Origin: JAFDWR01 sp038216655
GTDB lineage: Bacteria > Armatimonadota > Fimbriimonadia > Fimbriimonadales > Fimbriimonadaceae
Reading direction: 5' to 3'
DNA length: 64,000 nucleotides
Assembly: GCA_038216655.1 (NCBI GenBank)
Contig: JBBQPZ010000010.1
Location: 1 to 64,000, forward strand
In this document: piece by piece, positions 51,800 to 59,867 of the stretch
Position numbering within the stretch: the stretch's first letter is position 1
Layout: each line of letters begins with the position of its first letter
Program-made: the position numbers and the translations under genes
The notes under the pieces: model-generated
Told to the model about the DNA's origin: nothing
Seen by the model: the letters and a program-made list of their open reading frames with translations, nothing else
Database searches by the model: none

Positions 51800-52993
51800 A
51801 TGCCGACTGTCGACGAACTGATCAGCGCCGATCTCCCCCGTATCCGCGACATTCGCCACGACCTCCACGCGCACCCCGAACTCGGCTACCAAGAGTTCAG
51901 AACGAGCGGCGTGGTCAAGCGCGAACTCACCGAGGCGGGCATCGAGCACATCGGCGGCCTCGCCCTCGGCACTGGCGTTCTTGCCTACCTCCCTGCGACG
52001 GTCGAGAACGCCCCGACGGTCGCCTTGCGCGCGGATATGGATGCGCTCCCGATCAAAGAGAAAACCGGTGCCTCCTACGCCTCCACGAACGACGGCGTGA
52101 TGCACGCGTGCGGGCACGACGGCCACACCTCGATCATGATCGGCACGGCGCGGGTCCTTAGCAAGCTCCCCGAGCGCCCGAACAACCTGCTCTTCATCTT
52201 CCAACCCGCCGAGGAAGGCGGGGCGGGCGGACGACGCATGTGCGAAGATGGTGCCCTCGCGGGCACCGTCCTTGGGAAGCGTGCTGACATCATCTTCGGT
52301 CTGCACGGCTACCCAGGTTTGCTCGTGGGGCAGGTTGGGACCCGAACGGGCTCGATGATGGCTTCCGCCGACGAATTCCGCATCACCGTCACCGGCCGCG
52401 GCGGTCATGCCGCCATGCCCCACACCGGGATCGACCCCATCGTCGTCGCCAGTCAGATCGTGGTCGCCCTCCAGACGATCGCCTCCCGCGGCGTGAACCC
52501 GCTCGATTCCATCGTCGTCACGATCGGCGAGTTCCACGCCGGCTCCGCCCACAACGTCATCCCCGACACCGTCGAGCTCCACGGAACGTTGCGCACGCTT
52601 CTTGCCGAGACCCGCACCTACGGCGAGCGCCGCGTTACCGAGATTGCCATGGGGATTGCCTCCGCGCTGGGAGCCACCGCCGAAGTTCAATTCCTAGGCG
52701 GCTATCCCGTCACCCGCAACGACGCAGGTGCCGCCGACCGCTTCCGGCGCGTGGCCAGCGAAGCGCTTCCTGGGGGCCTCGCCCCGGACGTGGCCCCCGT
52801 CATGGGTGCGGAAGACTTCAGCTTCTACGGCGACCACGCCCCCGCATGCTTCTACTGGCTTGGGATTTTGCCGAAGGGGGCGAACTCGTATCCGAATTTG
52901 CACGCACCGGAGTTCGATTTCAACGACGACGCGATCGAGGTCGGGATGCGCGCGATGGCGGCGCTTGCTTTGTCGAAGGGTACGCCGGCGTGA
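51800..52993 (+). CDS. M20-family amidohydrolase/peptidase
   Basis: This 397-residue zinc-dependent hydrolase matches M20D enzymes (hippuricase, N-acyl-amino-acid deacylases). It has IRHDLHAHPELGYQEF, RADMDALPIKE, the zinc motif HACGHDGHT, QPAEEGGAGG, and a dimerisation domain with TGRGGHAAMPHTGIDP. MGAEDFSFY and a C-terminal LHAPEFDFND end it. Expected reaction is hydrolysis of N-acylated amino acids or indole-amino-acid conjugates in the cytosol. It is monocistronic. Confidence 0.95.
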   Translation: MPTVDELISADLPRIRDIRHDLHAHPELGYQEFRTSGVVKRELTEAGIEHIGGLALGTGVLAYLPATVENAPTVALRADMDALPIKEKTGASYASTNDGVMHACGHDGHTSIMIGTARVLSKLPERPNNLLFIFQPAEEGGAGGRRMCEDGALAGTVLGKRADIIFGLHGYPGLLVGQVGTRTGSMMASADEFRITVTGRGGHAAMPHTGIDPIVVASQIVVALQTIASRGVNPLDSIVVTIGEFHAGSAHNVIPDTVELHGTLRTLLAETRTYGERRVTEIAMGIASALGATAEVQFLGGYPVTRNDAGAADRFRRVASEALPGGLAPDVAPVMGAEDFSFYGDHAPACFYWLGILPKGANSYPNLHAPEFDFNDDAIEVGMRAMAALALSKGTPA

Positions 52994-53041
52994 CCCGCGA
53001 TGAGCATCAGGCGTTGTGAGGGAACAGACGGTCACCAGCCC

Positions 53042-53062
53042 CACCGCCAACGCCCAACGCCA
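53042..53062. repeat. Period-7 repeat (CACCGCC/AACGCCC/AACGCCA)
   Basis: Three heptamers lie directly upstream of the nrnA promoter. On the minus strand they read GGCGTTG-like, the same unit as at 38950-38977. Confidence 0.6.
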
Positions 53063-53070
53063 TCAAGAGG

Positions 53071-53076
53071 TACAAT
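53071..53076 (+). promoter_or_regulatory. -10 hexamer TACAAT, leaderless type
   Basis: It ends 9 nt before the ATG at 53086, so the transcript would begin within about two bases of the start codon. Confidence 0.5.
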
Positions 53077-53085
53077 GTCTAATCC

Positions 53086-54063
53086 ATGAGCATCGCGGGC
53101 CAAATGGCGCCGACGTTTCTCCACGAGATTCAGTCGGCGGGAAGCGTTCTCATCGGAACCCACCTTAATCCCGATGGCGATGCCCTCGGAAGTGCCCTTG
53201 CGGTTTCCCACTACTTGGACTCTCTCAAGATCCCGAACGAGGTCATCAACCACCACGTTCCGCCGCGAAACTTGGAGTTCCTGCCCGGCATCTCCCGCGT
53301 CAAGTTTGCTCCGAAGCACGAGAAGCATGACCTTGGCATCGTGGTCGACCTCGACTCCCTCGATCGCCTCGGAAATGCCCAGCCCTACTTCGCCGGTTGT
53401 TCGCGGACGATGTTTATCGACCACCATATCCCGATCGAGCAGCCGGGGGACGTCCGCATCGTGGATACCACGGCCCCCGCGACGGCCGCGATTCTTGCCC
53501 AACTGATGGTAGCGCTCGGCGTCGAAATCGCGCCCGACATGGCGACTTGCCTCCTCACCGGCATCGTCACCGATACCGGCTCGTTCCGGTTCCGAAACAC
53601 CACGCCGGAGAGCCTGAGCCTGGCCTCCATGCTGCTTGAGCACGGCGGCGACATCAACCTAGTCAGCGAGGAAATCTTCCAGCGCAAGCCGCTCTCCAGC
53701 GCACGTCTTCTTGGCTACTGCCTGGAGAAGATGGTGCTTGACTGCGATAACAGGCTGTGTTGGTCGAAGCTTGAGTTCGAGGACTTCGAGCACACCCACG
53801 CGCGGGACGAGGACACCGAAGGCTTCGTCAACGAATTGCTTTCCATCGACACCGTCGACATCGCCGCGCTCGTGCGTGAGCCGAAAAAGGGACGAGGACG
53901 CGTTTCGCTTCGCTCGCGCGGAACCTACGACGTGGCTGAGGTCGCGCGCAAGTTCGGCGGTGGTGGTCACCGTAACGCCGCGGGCCTGACGTTCGACGCT
54001 TTTGAGGATGATTCCATGGATCGGCTGGTCGCGGAGCTTAAGGCATGCTTGGCATCCTCCTAG
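53086..54063 (+). CDS. nrnA: DHH/DHHA1 phosphoesterase (NrnA-like oligoribonuclease)
   Basis: This 325-residue protein belongs to the bifunctional nanoRNase/pAp-phosphatase family. The DHH domain has GTHLNPDGDALGSALAVSHY, IVVDLDS and MFIDHHIP; the DHHA1 domain has the GGGGHRNAAG glycine-rich motif near the C-terminus. It degrades short RNA oligonucleotides and removes phosphate from pAp. It overlaps truB by 19 nt. In many genomes these two adjoin (rbfA-nrnA-truB), which supports the call. Confidence 0.93.
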   Translation: MSIAGQMAPTFLHEIQSAGSVLIGTHLNPDGDALGSALAVSHYLDSLKIPNEVINHHVPPRNLEFLPGISRVKFAPKHEKHDLGIVVDLDSLDRLGNAQPYFAGCSRTMFIDHHIPIEQPGDVRIVDTTAPATAAILAQLMVALGVEIAPDMATCLLTGIVTDTGSFRFRNTTPESLSLASMLLEHGGDINLVSEEIFQRKPLSSARLLGYCLEKMVLDCDNRLCWSKLEFEDFEHTHARDEDTEGFVNELLSIDTVDIAALVREPKKGRGRVSLRSRGTYDVAEVARKFGGGGHRNAAGLTFDAFEDDSMDRLVAELKACLASS

Positions 54064-54917
54064 TCGACAAGCCGCTCGGCGGGACCTCGCACGACGTCGT
54101 CAACCAGGTCCGCCGTAAGTTCGGCACCAAGCGCGTTGGCCATGCGGGCACCCTCGACCCCCTCGGCTCGGGCCTGCTCGTGATCGCTGTGGGACCTGCC
54201 ACGCGTTTCCTGCAATATCTACCGCTCGAACCCAAGGAATACATCGCCGAGGTCACCTTTGGGCGTTGCACCGACACCTACGACGCCGAGGGGGAGACCC
54301 GCGACGAGAAGCCCGTCCCTCACAACTTACTCGAGCTTTTCGAGTCCGCTAAGGGTGCTTTCATGGGGTTGATTGAGCAGATCCCGCCAATCTACAGTGC
54401 GGTCAAAGTGAAAGGCAAGCCGATGTACAAGTACGCCCGGGCGGGCGAAGAAGTCGAGCGCGCGCCGAGGCGCGTCCACATCGGCGCGATCGAGGTGCTT
54501 TGGCACGAGGGCGAGAAGATCCGAGTGCGGGTGGAATGCTCCGGGGGCACCTATATTAGGACTTTGGCCCACGATCTTGGCCAAGCAATCGGAACCGGCG
54601 CATACTTGAGTGCGCTGCACCGAACACGTGTCGGCAAATTCCGGATCGAGCAGGGAATTCCGCTCGACCAGATCTCGCCTGACTTGCTGTTGCCGTTGCG
54701 GGAAGCTCTGGATCCGATGCCGATGATTCAGCTAGACGAGAACGACGTGCACAACGTCCGTGAGGGCCGCGCCTTAGCGTGCCCCGCGCCCCCGGATGCT
54801 CGGCTCGTCGCGTTTCTCGATCCTAAGGGCACCGTCTTCTCGATCGCCAGGGTGGAGGGACCGATGCTCCAGCCCGAATGCGTGATCCCGAGTGCGCTGG
54901 CTCACGCCACCGACTAA
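54045..54917 (+). CDS. truB: tRNA pseudouridine(55) synthase
   Basis: This 290-residue enzyme makes pseudouridine at position 55 in the T loop of tRNA. Motif II GHAGTLDPLGSGLL carries the catalytic Asp38. LLVDKPLGGTSHDVVNQVR is the typical start, and PPIYSAVKVKGKPMYKYAR and VECSGGTYIRTLAHDLG follow. The PUA-type tail is short. It overlaps nrnA (4 codons plus) and the DUF2752 gene follows after 6 nt. Confidence 0.97.
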   Translation: MLGILLVDKPLGGTSHDVVNQVRRKFGTKRVGHAGTLDPLGSGLLVIAVGPATRFLQYLPLEPKEYIAEVTFGRCTDTYDAEGETRDEKPVPHNLLELFESAKGAFMGLIEQIPPIYSAVKVKGKPMYKYARAGEEVERAPRRVHIGAIEVLWHEGEKIRVRVECSGGTYIRTLAHDLGQAIGTGAYLSALHRTRVGKFRIEQGIPLDQISPDLLLPLREALDPMPMIQLDENDVHNVREGRALACPAPPDARLVAFLDPKGTVFSIARVEGPMLQPECVIPSALAHATD

Positions 54918-54923
54918 CGCGCC

Positions 54924-55397
54924 ATGGACACCGTCGCCCGCCCTCTGCCCCGTCGCGTGCTCGCCGGCCAGTTGATGTACGGGATGCTCTGGGTCGGCGT
55001 TACGCTCTTTGGAGCGGTGTTGAGGCCGGAAGTCGCGGGCCACGGCACGCACGAGCAACTCGGGTTGCCTCCCTGCCCCAGCGCTCTCTTCTGGGACCGC
55101 CCTTGCCCCGGGTGCGGACTCACCACCAGCTTCTCGGCCTTCATCCACGGCAATCTGCCGTTGGCGTTTCACGCGCATCCGCTCGGTCCGTTTCTGTATC
55201 TGGCCCTGACGGTCACCGGGATTGTTGCTATTGGAAGGTTCGTGCAGGGTCGGAGACTCGACGTGTCGGTCAGGCCCTGGTCCACCTGGATTCTCATCGG
55301 AGCGTTCGTGTTCGCCGCGTTCGGGTTCATTCGCATGGCGCTTACGCCGCACTACCGTTCTCCGGCGGAGACGGCCGCGTTTAGCGTGCCTCGGTAG
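54924..55397 (+). CDS. DUF2752 membrane protein
   Basis: This 157-residue protein has the DUF2752 signature CPGCGLTTSFSAFIHGNLP, with Cys61 and Cys64, between membrane segments. The total is three or four membrane helices. Function is unknown. Its position after truB is not conserved to my knowledge. The stop is followed by the nested inverted repeat at 55480-55640. Confidence 0.85.
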   Translation: MDTVARPLPRRVLAGQLMYGMLWVGVTLFGAVLRPEVAGHGTHEQLGLPPCPSALFWDRPCPGCGLTTSFSAFIHGNLPLAFHAHPLGPFLYLALTVTGIVAIGRFVQGRRLDVSVRPWSTWILIGAFVFAAFGFIRMALTPHYRSPAETAAFSVPR

Positions 55398-55479
55398 TTG
55401 TCATCCGGACCCACCTTTCCGTCATCTTAAGCGGAAGGATTGCCATGCTGCATTGTCGCCTGTCCTGGATCGGTCTTTG

Positions 55480-55640
55480 GGTGCCACGGTTTGTCCGGGA
55501 TTGTAGTTGATTGTGAGGCCGGAGCCACTTCCCGGCAAGCCGTGCTCCTACGCACCAAGTGGCAATTCCAAGACACGGCTTGCCGGGAAACGATTGAAAG
55601 TCATCAAACATTTCCAATCCCGGACAAACCGTGGCACCCG
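55480..55640. mobile_element. Nested inverted-repeat element (MITE-like)
   Basis: The outer arms (55480-55504 and 55616-55640) are 25-bp perfect inverted repeats starting GGGTGCCACGG. The inner arms (55529-55544 and 55574-55589), TTCCCGGCAAGCCGTG and its inverse, are 16-bp perfect repeats. The 161-nt sequence between two genes can form a long hairpin; it codes for nothing recognisable. This could be a MITE, a remnant of a larger palindromic element, or a structured RNA. No target-site duplication is evident by eye. Its right end is 2 nt from the stop of the desulfhydrase gene. Confidence 0.65.
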
Positions 55641-55642
55641 GC

Positions 55643-56608
55643 CTAGGACGGATACGCGAACAGCGCTGGTGTGCCGCCCGTGTGCCAGAAAAGCACCTTG
55701 CCCGACACTGCTCCGGAACTCGCAAGCGCGATCAACCCTGCGAACGCCTTGCCCGAGTAGATCGGGTCTAGGAAGATTCCCTCTGCCTGAGCCAAGTAAG
55801 TGATCGCCACGTTCCCATCTTCCGACGGCACGCCGTAGCCCGGCCCGACGAACCCGAGGTTGAAGAGGAAGTCCGTCGAGTTCAAGGCCGGCCCTCCGAC
55901 CTCGGCGCGAACAGCCTCGGCGAGCTCGGCAAAATCCTCGACCATGTCTGGTTCGGGGTCGCACGCGATTCCGAGCACCTGCGTCGGCGAGCCGTGGAAT
56001 GCCCGCGCCAAGCCCGTCTGGGTGCTCCCGCTGCTGCTCGCGAATACGATCCAGTCGAAATCGGGCGGAATCTCGTAGCCCGCTTGCTCGAACGCGTATG
56101 CCCCGAGCCAGTTCGACCCGCCAATCGGGATTCGGTACACCGTTCGGCCTTGGGCGCGGTATTCCGACTCCAGATCTTCCACCCTTGCGTCCAGTTCCTC
56201 CCATGTCCCGTCGGGATGCATGCGAAGGTCGATCCCGACGAGGCGGTCGAGGATTACGTTCCCGTTCTCGGGAAAGATCGCCCCTCCCGTGGGCTTGCCC
56301 GAATCCGCCGAGTAGGGAAGCTTCATGACGGCGGCCCCGCAGTGGAGGCCCACGCACGCGCATGCCGCCCCGAGTTGGCGCACGAAGTTTGACTGTGCAG
56401 AGCCACAGGAGACGACCGTGTCTGCGCCGCTCGCCAGAGCCGCTGCCATCAGGTACTCGAGCTTGCGGCCCTTGTTGCCTCCCATGGCGAAGCCGGTTAA
56501 GTCGTCGCGTTTGATCCAAAGGTCCACACCCATCTCGACGGAGGCCCGTTCGAGCCTATGCAGTGGCGTCGGGGCTTGAATCAGGGGAATCCGTGGGGGC
56601 GCAGGCAC
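55643..56608 (-). CDS. D-cysteine desulfhydrase/ACC deaminase-like PLP enzyme
   Basis: This 321-residue fold type II PLP enzyme has LWIKRDDLTGFAMGGNKGRK with the Schiff-base Lys46. It also has the CGSAQSNFVRQLGAACA nucleophile-loop region, IPIGGSNWLGAYAF and VFASSSGSTQTG. It likely releases sulfide from D-cysteine or deaminates a related amino acid. The frame extends to 56815, but homology begins near PRIPLIQAPTPLHRLE. GTG 56608 with TATCAT (56615-56620) 6 nt upstream is chosen. It is divergent from the 56706 gene. Confidence 0.88.
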   Translation of the reverse strand: MPAPPRIPLIQAPTPLHRLERASVEMGVDLWIKRDDLTGFAMGGNKGRKLEYLMAAALASGADTVVSCGSAQSNFVRQLGAACACVGLHCGAAVMKLPYSADSGKPTGGAIFPENGNVILDRLVGIDLRMHPDGTWEELDARVEDLESEYRAQGRTVYRIPIGGSNWLGAYAFEQAGYEIPPDFDWIVFASSSGSTQTGLARAFHGSPTQVLGIACDPEPDMVEDFAELAEAVRAEVGGPALNSTDFLFNLGFVGPGYGVPSEDGNVAITYLAQAEGIFLDPIYSGKAFAGLIALASSGAVSGKVLFWHTGGTPALFAYPS

Positions 56609-56614
56609 GTCTCT

Positions 56615-56620
56615 ATGATA
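56615..56620 (-). promoter_or_regulatory. -10 hexamer TATCAT, leaderless type
   Basis: It ends 6 nt before the GTG at 56608; no Shine-Dalgarno lies between. Confidence 0.5.
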
Positions 56621-56631
56621 GCCAGCCGAAA

Positions 56632-56659
56632 AGTATTGAGTGTTGAGTATTGAGATGAG
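56632..56659. repeat. Period-7 repeat (AGTATTG/AGTGTTG)
   Basis: AGTATTG, AGTGTTG, AGTATTG and a degraded AGATGAG follow each other. The same unit occurs at 59155-59208. Confidence 0.65.
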
Positions 56660-56705
56660 GCAAAGGATGGGGGGCGCGAACTGGCCGCCAGGCATAATCT
56701 TCGTT

Positions 56706-57224
56706 ATGAGCAAAGGTCGAAAGTGGGCAATCGTTTGTATCACTCCCCTCGTGATCGTCGGCGTGCTCGCCGTTGCCTTTCCCGAGCAGCGTAGGGCCGT
56801 ACTCACGGCGATCAAGATCTACCAGGAGCAGGCGGCGGACACTAAGACCCACGACTACTCTGGAAACTCGATCGAGAACTTGCGGAGGATGCGTACCGCG
56901 ATGCTGCTTTACAGCGACTCCGAGGATCATTTCCCCGAGGGCAACGGGTGGATGGACGCGATCGACACCCGCCTCCAGACCGCCGACCTCAATAAGGGCG
57001 AGGCCGAAAAGAAGCTCGTCCGCCCCGACCTTCTGGGTCAAGGTGGCCTCTATGGGTATGCGATGAACGATGCGTGCGCGGGCAAGTTCAAGGGCGATAT
57101 CAAGGAACCCAACCTCACGCCGCTCATCTTCGAGTCCAGCGAGACGGGCAAGAACGCGCACGGTGATCCCGTTAAGATTCGCAAGGGGATAGCGATCACG
57201 GTGGACGGCACGATCATTCGGTAA
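56706..57224 (+). CDS. Membrane-anchored pseudopilin-like ectodomain protein
   Basis: This 172-residue protein has an N-terminal membrane segment (9-26, IVCITPLVIVGVLAVAF). It then has a domain with IENLRRMRTAMLLYSDSEDH and FPEGNGWMDAIDTRL, the sequence that normally follows the N-terminal helix of planctomycete-type pseudopilins, and a C-terminal ITVDGTIIR. There is no prepilin G/FT-IE signal, so the domain is carried on an ordinary anchor. Function is unknown. TAATCT (56695-56700) ends 5 nt before the ATG. ATG 56640 would include the heptamer repeat and is less likely. Confidence 0.7.
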   Translation: MSKGRKWAIVCITPLVIVGVLAVAFPEQRRAVLTAIKIYQEQAADTKTHDYSGNSIENLRRMRTAMLLYSDSEDHFPEGNGWMDAIDTRLQTADLNKGEAEKKLVRPDLLGQGGLYGYAMNDACAGKFKGDIKEPNLTPLIFESSETGKNAHGDPVKIRKGIAITVDGTIIR

Positions 57225-57255
57225 CGGATTCAAACCGGCTAAACTGAAGGAGCCG

Positions 57256-57837
57256 ATGCCCGCCACGCCCACCCCTGTCGCCGCGACCCTCGATGATCAC
57301 ATCGACGTCGCGCAGCGCACCCGCGAGCTGGAGCCTCTGATCTTGCAGGCGGCGGAGATTCTCACCGAGTGCCTTCTGAAGGGCGGCACGATCCTCCTCT
57401 GCGGCAACGGCGGCTCCGCGGCGGACGCCCAGCACCTTGCCGGTGAGTGGGTCGGGCGGTTCCTCCTTGAGCGGCGTGGCCTCCCGTCGATCGCCCTCCA
57501 CACGAACACCACCGCCGTCACTGCGATCGCCAACGATTACGGGTTTGAAGAGATCTACTCTCGCCAGGTCGAAGCGCATGCAAAGCCAAACGACGTCCTG
57601 ATCGCGATCACGACGAGCGGTAATAGCGAGAACGTGATCCGCGCCGCCCGACGCGCCAAGGAACTGGGGATTCAGGTGATCGGCATGACCGGCGAGCAGA
57701 AAGGACGGCTCGGCGCCTTCGCCGATCTGATCCTCAGTGTCCAGAGCCCGGTCACTGCCCGGGTTCAGGAGATGCACATCATCATCGGCCACATCCTGTG
57801 CGATCTGTCGGAGCAAGGGTGGGCCGCGCGCAAGTGA
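57256..57837 (+). CDS. gmhA: D-sedoheptulose 7-phosphate isomerase
   Basis: This 193-residue SIS-domain enzyme converts sedoheptulose 7-phosphate to D-glycero-D-manno-heptose 7-phosphate for LPS core or S-layer glycan synthesis. LLCGNGGSAADAQHLAGEWV is the sugar-phosphate loop, and IAITTSGNSENVIRAAR the second loop. EMHIIIGHILCDLSEQ with the catalytic Glu/His ends it. A GAAGGAG lies just upstream of the ATG. It overlaps gmhB by GTGA. hldE/gmhC was not found in the window. Confidence 0.95.
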   Translation: MPATPTPVAATLDDHIDVAQRTRELEPLILQAAEILTECLLKGGTILLCGNGGSAADAQHLAGEWVGRFLLERRGLPSIALHTNTTAVTAIANDYGFEEIYSRQVEAHAKPNDVLIAITTSGNSENVIRAARRAKELGIQVIGMTGEQKGRLGAFADLILSVQSPVTARVQEMHIIIGHILCDLSEQGWAARK

Positions 57838-58361
57838 TCCGCGCAGTGCTGCTCGACCGAGATGGTGTTCTCAATGTCGATCATGTTTATGTCGCCACCG
57901 AGGATCGGTTTGATTGGGTCGATGGCGCCCGAGAAGCGGTTAAGTTGCTCAACGACCGCAGCATCCTTGCGATCGTCATTACCAACCAGTCGGGGATTGC
58001 CCGCGGCATCTTCTCTATGGCCCAGTTCGATGCCTTCATGGCGCTGATGCAGGAACAGTTGCGCGAAGTCGGAGCCCACCTCGACGACGTTTACGTCTGT
58101 CCGCATCACCCGACCGAAGGCAGGGACGAGTATCGGCGAGACTGCGATTGCCGGAAACCGAAGCCGGGTCTGATCGTCAAGGCTCTTGCCGCTCACGGTT
58201 TGCGGCCGAGCGAAGCGATTATGATCGGCGACAAACCGCGCGACGCGATGGCCGCTGAGGCGGCCGGGGTGAGGGGTCTTATCTTTACTGGCGGAAACCT
58301 CTTAGAATTTATCCAGCAAGCGCTCGCCGCCACAGAGTCTCCCGCTCTAGGCGTAGAGTAA
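57834..58361 (+). CDS. gmhB: D-glycero-D-manno-heptose 1,7-bisphosphate 7-phosphatase
   Basis: This 175-residue HAD-IIIA phosphatase has the nucleophile motif VLLDRDGVLN and the threonine motif VITNQSGIARG. The zinc loop is CPHHPTEGRDEYRRDCDCRK, and the last acidic motif is IMIGDKPRDAMAA. It follows gmhA in the heptose pathway. The GTG start overlaps the gmhA stop (GTGA), so the two are translated together. The longer frame from 57798 would overlap gmhA by 40 nt and is not needed. Confidence 0.93.
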   Translation: MIRAVLLDRDGVLNVDHVYVATEDRFDWVDGAREAVKLLNDRSILAIVITNQSGIARGIFSMAQFDAFMALMQEQLREVGAHLDDVYVCPHHPTEGRDEYRRDCDCRKPKPGLIVKALAAHGLRPSEAIMIGDKPRDAMAAEAAGVRGLIFTGGNLLEFIQQALAATESPALGVE

Positions 58362-58394
58362 AGAACATCTACCAACGCCTTACCCAGGAAACCC

Positions 58395-59150
58395 ATGATC
58401 CGAAAGCTCTTACCCGCCCTGCTTCTCCTCGCCTCCTACGGTGCGTCGATCGCACAAACCGCCGAAACCCCTGCGAAGACGACGACCGCTCCAACCGCTG
58501 CCGTGGGCATGTACAGCCTCAAGCGCACGAGCAAGGTTGGCGATACGATCAAGTACAAGTTAACCGTCAAGGCAAACGCGGGCGGTATCGACGCGACACT
58601 TACGGCGGCCTCCGAGGACAAGGTCACTAAGGTCACCGAAGCCGGTGGCTACACGCTCGACCAAACTTGGTCGGACTCCAAGCTGGATGTTGGCGGAACC
58701 GCGCAGGACGGCCCGACCATCCAGATCACCTACACCTACGGGCCTTCCAATGAACTGTTGGATTTGACTGGAAAGGACGTTGAGGAACAGGCCAAGACCT
58801 CATTCGTCTCCTTAGACACCCTTAAGTCCCTCCGCCTGCCGGGGAAGCCGGTGAAGGTCGGCGACACGTGGACGGTCGAAATCGCTCCAACCGACGCCAA
58901 CGCAAAGGTCGGCGCTCACCTCGAGTACAAACTGGACGGCGAGGAGAAGCTCGGCACGTTCGACACTCTCCGAATCAAGCTGACGGGGAAGCTCGTCAGT
59001 GGCGGCGACGCCACGTCGGAGATGACGATCTGGGTCAGCAAGACCGACTTCAGCATGGTCAAGACCGAGGGCACCGCCAGCAAGCTCCCGTTCGCCAACG
59101 TGCCGTTCCCGATCGACGCCAAGATCACGATTGTGCGGGAAGGAGCCTAG
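58395..59150 (+). CDS. Exported protein of unknown function (DUF6263-like)
   Basis: This 251-residue protein has a signal peptide (LLPALLLLASYGASIAQ) and then a beta-rich fold, with blocks TSKVGDTIKYKLTVKA, DGPTIQITYTYG and LPGKPVKVGDTWTVEI. The protein encoded at 60367-61092 has the same arrangement (KKGDTWTEV, GREKVLGFDALTV, then a DMSLVR-type end), so the two look like distant paralogues of the DUF6263 type. Function is unknown. Its stop lies 4 nt before a heptamer repeat. Confidence 0.65.
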   Translation: MIRKLLPALLLLASYGASIAQTAETPAKTTTAPTAAVGMYSLKRTSKVGDTIKYKLTVKANAGGIDATLTAASEDKVTKVTEAGGYTLDQTWSDSKLDVGGTAQDGPTIQITYTYGPSNELLDLTGKDVEEQAKTSFVSLDTLKSLRLPGKPVKVGDTWTVEIAPTDANAKVGAHLEYKLDGEEKLGTFDTLRIKLTGKLVSGGDATSEMTIWVSKTDFSMVKTEGTASKLPFANVPFPIDAKITIVREGA

Positions 59151-59154
59151 GAAG

Positions 59155-59208
59155 AGTATTGAGTATTGAGAAGGAAACAGGTCTGCCCTCAATACTCCAT
59201 ACTCAATA
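59155..59208. repeat. Inverted heptamer repeats between convergent genes
   Basis: AGTATTG x2 (59155-59168) faces CTCAATA, CTCCATA, CTCAATA (59188-59208) on the other side. GAGTATTGAG (59161-59170) and CTCAATACTC (59188-59197) pair perfectly, giving a 10-bp stem that may end transcription from both sides. The tdk stop codon lies in the last unit. Confidence 0.7.
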
Positions 59209-59817
59209 CAGCTTCTTTTTTCGCGTGATCGCGTAGCAGTTTCGACACCGAGCCTCGTAGGCCTCGGTCGCTCCGATGAGCACGATTGGGTCGTCCCAGT
59301 GGGCGGGTTTGCCGTCGATCACGCGGTAGGTGTGGCTGGCGGGCTGGCCACAGTTCATGCAGATTGCGCGTAGCTTCACAACTTCGTCGGCGACCGCCAT
59401 TAGGCGGCCCATCGGGCCGAAGGGTTCTCGGCGGAAATCTTGATCCAGACCGGCGAGGATCACCTCGCGTCCCTCATCAGCTAGCTTGACCGCGACGTCA
59501 GCAAGGCTCTCATCGAAGAACTGTGCTTCTTCGATCAGCACGATCTCGGTGTCCCCGTCGATCTTGGTGCAGAGGTCACGCACCGACCGAACCGCGACCG
59601 CGTTATGCGCGACCCCGAGGTGGGTCACCACGTTCGATTCGTCGTACCGATTGTCGATCGTCGGCTTGAAGACTTGGACCTTCTTTCGTGCGTAGAGCGC
59701 GCGTCGCGCGAGTCGGATTAGCTCCTCGCTCTTGCCGGCGAACATCGACCCGCAGATCACGGTGATCTTGCCCAGCGGGCGGTTCTTTGCGGTGCGGGAG
59801 GTCGACGCGCGTGCCAT
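59203..59817 (-). CDS. tdk: Thymidine kinase
   Basis: This 204-residue type II thymidine kinase phosphorylates thymidine to dTMP (salvage). The P-loop is CGSMFAGKS (22-30), the DxF-like motif is LIEEAQFFDESL, and the lasso region LDQDFRREPFGPM precedes the zinc site formed by CMNCG and ARCRNC. The ATG has TATTCT 11 nt upstream. It is divergent from the FmdB gene (50 nt). The TGA stop is supplied by a GTATTGA heptamer of the repeat at 59155-59208. Confidence 0.96.
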   Translation of the reverse strand: MARASTSRTAKNRPLGKITVICGSMFAGKSEELIRLARRALYARKKVQVFKPTIDNRYDESNVVTHLGVAHNAVAVRSVRDLCTKIDGDTEIVLIEEAQFFDESLADVAVKLADEGREVILAGLDQDFRREPFGPMGRLMAVADEVVKLRAICMNCGQPASHTYRVIDGKPAHWDDPIVLIGATEAYEARCRNCYAITRKKKLY

Positions 59818-59867
59818 GGAAGGGAAGCAGAATACCGAACCCGGCGAGACCGGTAACCTAATCGGCG

